From Nitrospirota bacterium (GTDB taxonomy: Bacteria > NPL-UPA2 > JAGMAN01), in the NCBI GenBank assembly GCA_030605915.1, contig JAUWHM010000045.1, forward strand, positions 1 to 23,246: 23,246 bases of DNA, given 5' to 3'. Under the pieces are notes generated by a model. That model searched no databases. It was not told the origin of the DNA and was given only the letters and a program-made list of their open reading frames with translations. The position numbers were made by a program, and so were the translations under genes. The stretch's first letter is position 1, and every line of letters starts with the position of its first letter. Of this stretch, positions 22,344 through 23,246 are shown piece after piece.

Positions 22344-23246
22344 GCGTGATTATTACGAGATATTAGGCGTCAGTCGGGATGCCAGCCAGGAGGAGATAAA
22401 GAAGGCTTACCGGAAACAGGCCGTTAAGTATCATCCTGACAAAAATCCAGGCAAGGACAGCGAGGAGAAATTCAAGGAAGTGGCTGAGGCCTATCAAATC
22501 CTGAATGACTCTCAGAAGAAAGCTCAATATGACCAGTTTGGTCATGAGGGGCTTCGGGGGGAATATGCTCGGCCCGGGTTTGAGTATGGCTTTGGTCTGG
22601 GAGATGCCTTCAGAATCTTTGAGGAACTTAGACGGAGCTGGGAGACTGGCTCCGGAGGTAGTATTTTTGACGGACTCTTTGGAGGGCCGATCGTTGAAAG
22701 GGAAGAGGCAGGACTTCGAGGAGCTGACCTTCGCTATGACTTAGAGATATCCTTACATGAAGCCGCCTTTGGAGCGGAGACCTCAGTTGAGGCCCCCCGC
22801 CGGGAGAGCTGCTCAGTCTGCCAGGGGACAGGAGCCAAGCCAGGAACTACTGCCGCCACCTGTCCCACCTGCCGGGGAAGTGGCCGGGTTCGCTATGCTC
22901 AGGGATTCTTCAGTGTGACCCAGACCTGTAACCGCTGTGGAGGGGAAGGAAGAGTAATTGAGACTCCCTGCCAGAACTGTCGAGGAGAAGGACGAGTTCG
23001 CCGTAGCCGCAAAATATCAGTAAAGGTTCCACCAGGAGTGGAGACCGGTTCCCGGCTGAGGATTTCTGGGGAGGGAGAAGCTGGTTTAAGAGGAGCTTTA
23101 GCCGGAGACCTTTACATTTTCATCCATGTCCGGGAACATGAAATATTTGAGCGCCGTGGAGACGATATCGTCTGCGAAGTGCCCATCAGTTTCAGTCAGG
23201 CTTCTTTGGGAGTGGAGACAACAGTCCCCACTTTAGATGGCAAGGT
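22336..23246 (+). CDS. dnaJ: Chaperone DnaJ, 3' partial
   Basis: Hsp40 co-chaperone that stimulates DnaK ATPase activity and delivers unfolded clients. The visible 303 residues run off the window end with the frame open. The J domain (1-65) has [13 protein letters not shown] and the HPD triad at 33-35. A short Gly/Phe linker follows (about 69-118). Four intact zinc-binding CxxCxGxG repeats lie at about 159-220 ([32 protein letters not shown]), then the start of the C-terminal client-binding domain ([21 protein letters not shown]). This is a type I DnaJ. ATG 22336 overlaps the proS end by 8 bases. No dnaK or grpE is in the window. Confidence 0.96.
   Translation, partial: MDKRDYYEILGVSRDASQEEIKKAYRKQAVKYHPDKNPGKDSEEKFKEVAEAYQILNDSQKKAQYDQFGHEGLRGEYARPGFEYGFGLGDAFRIFEELRRSWETGSGGSIFDGLFGGPIVEREEAGLRGADLRYDLEISLHEAAFGAETSVEAPRRESCSVCQGTGAKPGTTAATCPTCRGSGRVRYAQGFFSVTQTCNRCGGEGRVIETPCQNCRGEGRVRRSRKISVKVPPGVETGSRLRISGEGEAGLRGALAGDLYIFIHVREHEIFERRGDDIVCEVPISFSQASLGVETTVPTLDGK

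Noticed and set aside
22505..22744. 79-residue + strand frame near the 3' end
   Set aside because: It is out of frame within dnaJ, whose reading frame is open to the window end and carries the HPD and zinc motifs.

Overview
The window is bacterial chromosomal DNA with every gene on the + strand. Domain Bacteria is indicated by Shine-Dalgarno sequences, sigma70-type promoters, a bacterial-type prolyl-tRNA synthetase, EF-P, biotin-dependent AccB/AccC, a zinc-finger DnaJ and a tRNA gene with an encoded CCA. The order M24 peptidase - efp - accB - accC - amaP (Asp23-like) recalls Firmicutes and neighbouring lineages. The archaeal-like thymidylate synthase, ThiD2-ThiE fusion, TPR-tailed O-antigen ligase and many small palindromic or heptameric repeats suggest an uncultivated candidate-phylum bacterium. 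I cannot place it more precisely.

Layout. 1-7768 is a surface-polysaccharide block: a B12-binding radical SAM protein (5' end outside the window), a family 2 and a family 4 glycosyltransferase, an NAD-dependent nucleotide-sugar epimerase/dehydratase, a WecA/TagO-type polyprenyl-phosphate sugar-1-phosphate transferase, and an O-antigen ligase/polymerase with TPRs. The first two genes look more AT-rich than the rest. 7744-12027 is a housekeeping run: M24 aminopeptidase, EF-P, the biotin carrier and biotin carboxylase of acetyl-CoA carboxylase, and an AmaP-like membrane protein. 12027-15272 is a translationally coupled thiamine set (ThiD2-ThiE, ThiC) followed by a PfkB kinase. 15309-17603 holds tRNA-Gly(CCC), a LysM/M23 lipoprotein, a truncated FmdB-type zinc ribbon, a ThyA-family protein and a HIT hydrolase. 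A promoter at 17590-17618 precedes a coiled-coil membrane protein with two C-terminal repeats, then a HTH-linker-TM protein and a dNTP triphosphohydrolase. A second clear promoter at 20573-20601 precedes proS and dnaJ, the latter running off the 3' end.

No stretch over 300 bases lacks a gene. The larger gaps (about 8845-9024, 17604-17706 and 20447-20630) are filled mostly by small inverted or direct repeats. A recurring theme is short repeats lying over gene 3' ends and supplying C-terminal residues and stop codons: the family 4 glycosyltransferase, the M24 peptidase, AccB and the FmdB-like ORF. I saw no CRISPR array, transposase, prophage or defence system. The most noteworthy items are the repeat family, an AccC lacking a normally conserved ATP-site lysine, an EF-P with Arg at the modification site, and the uncharacterised coiled-coil/HTH-TM gene pair.
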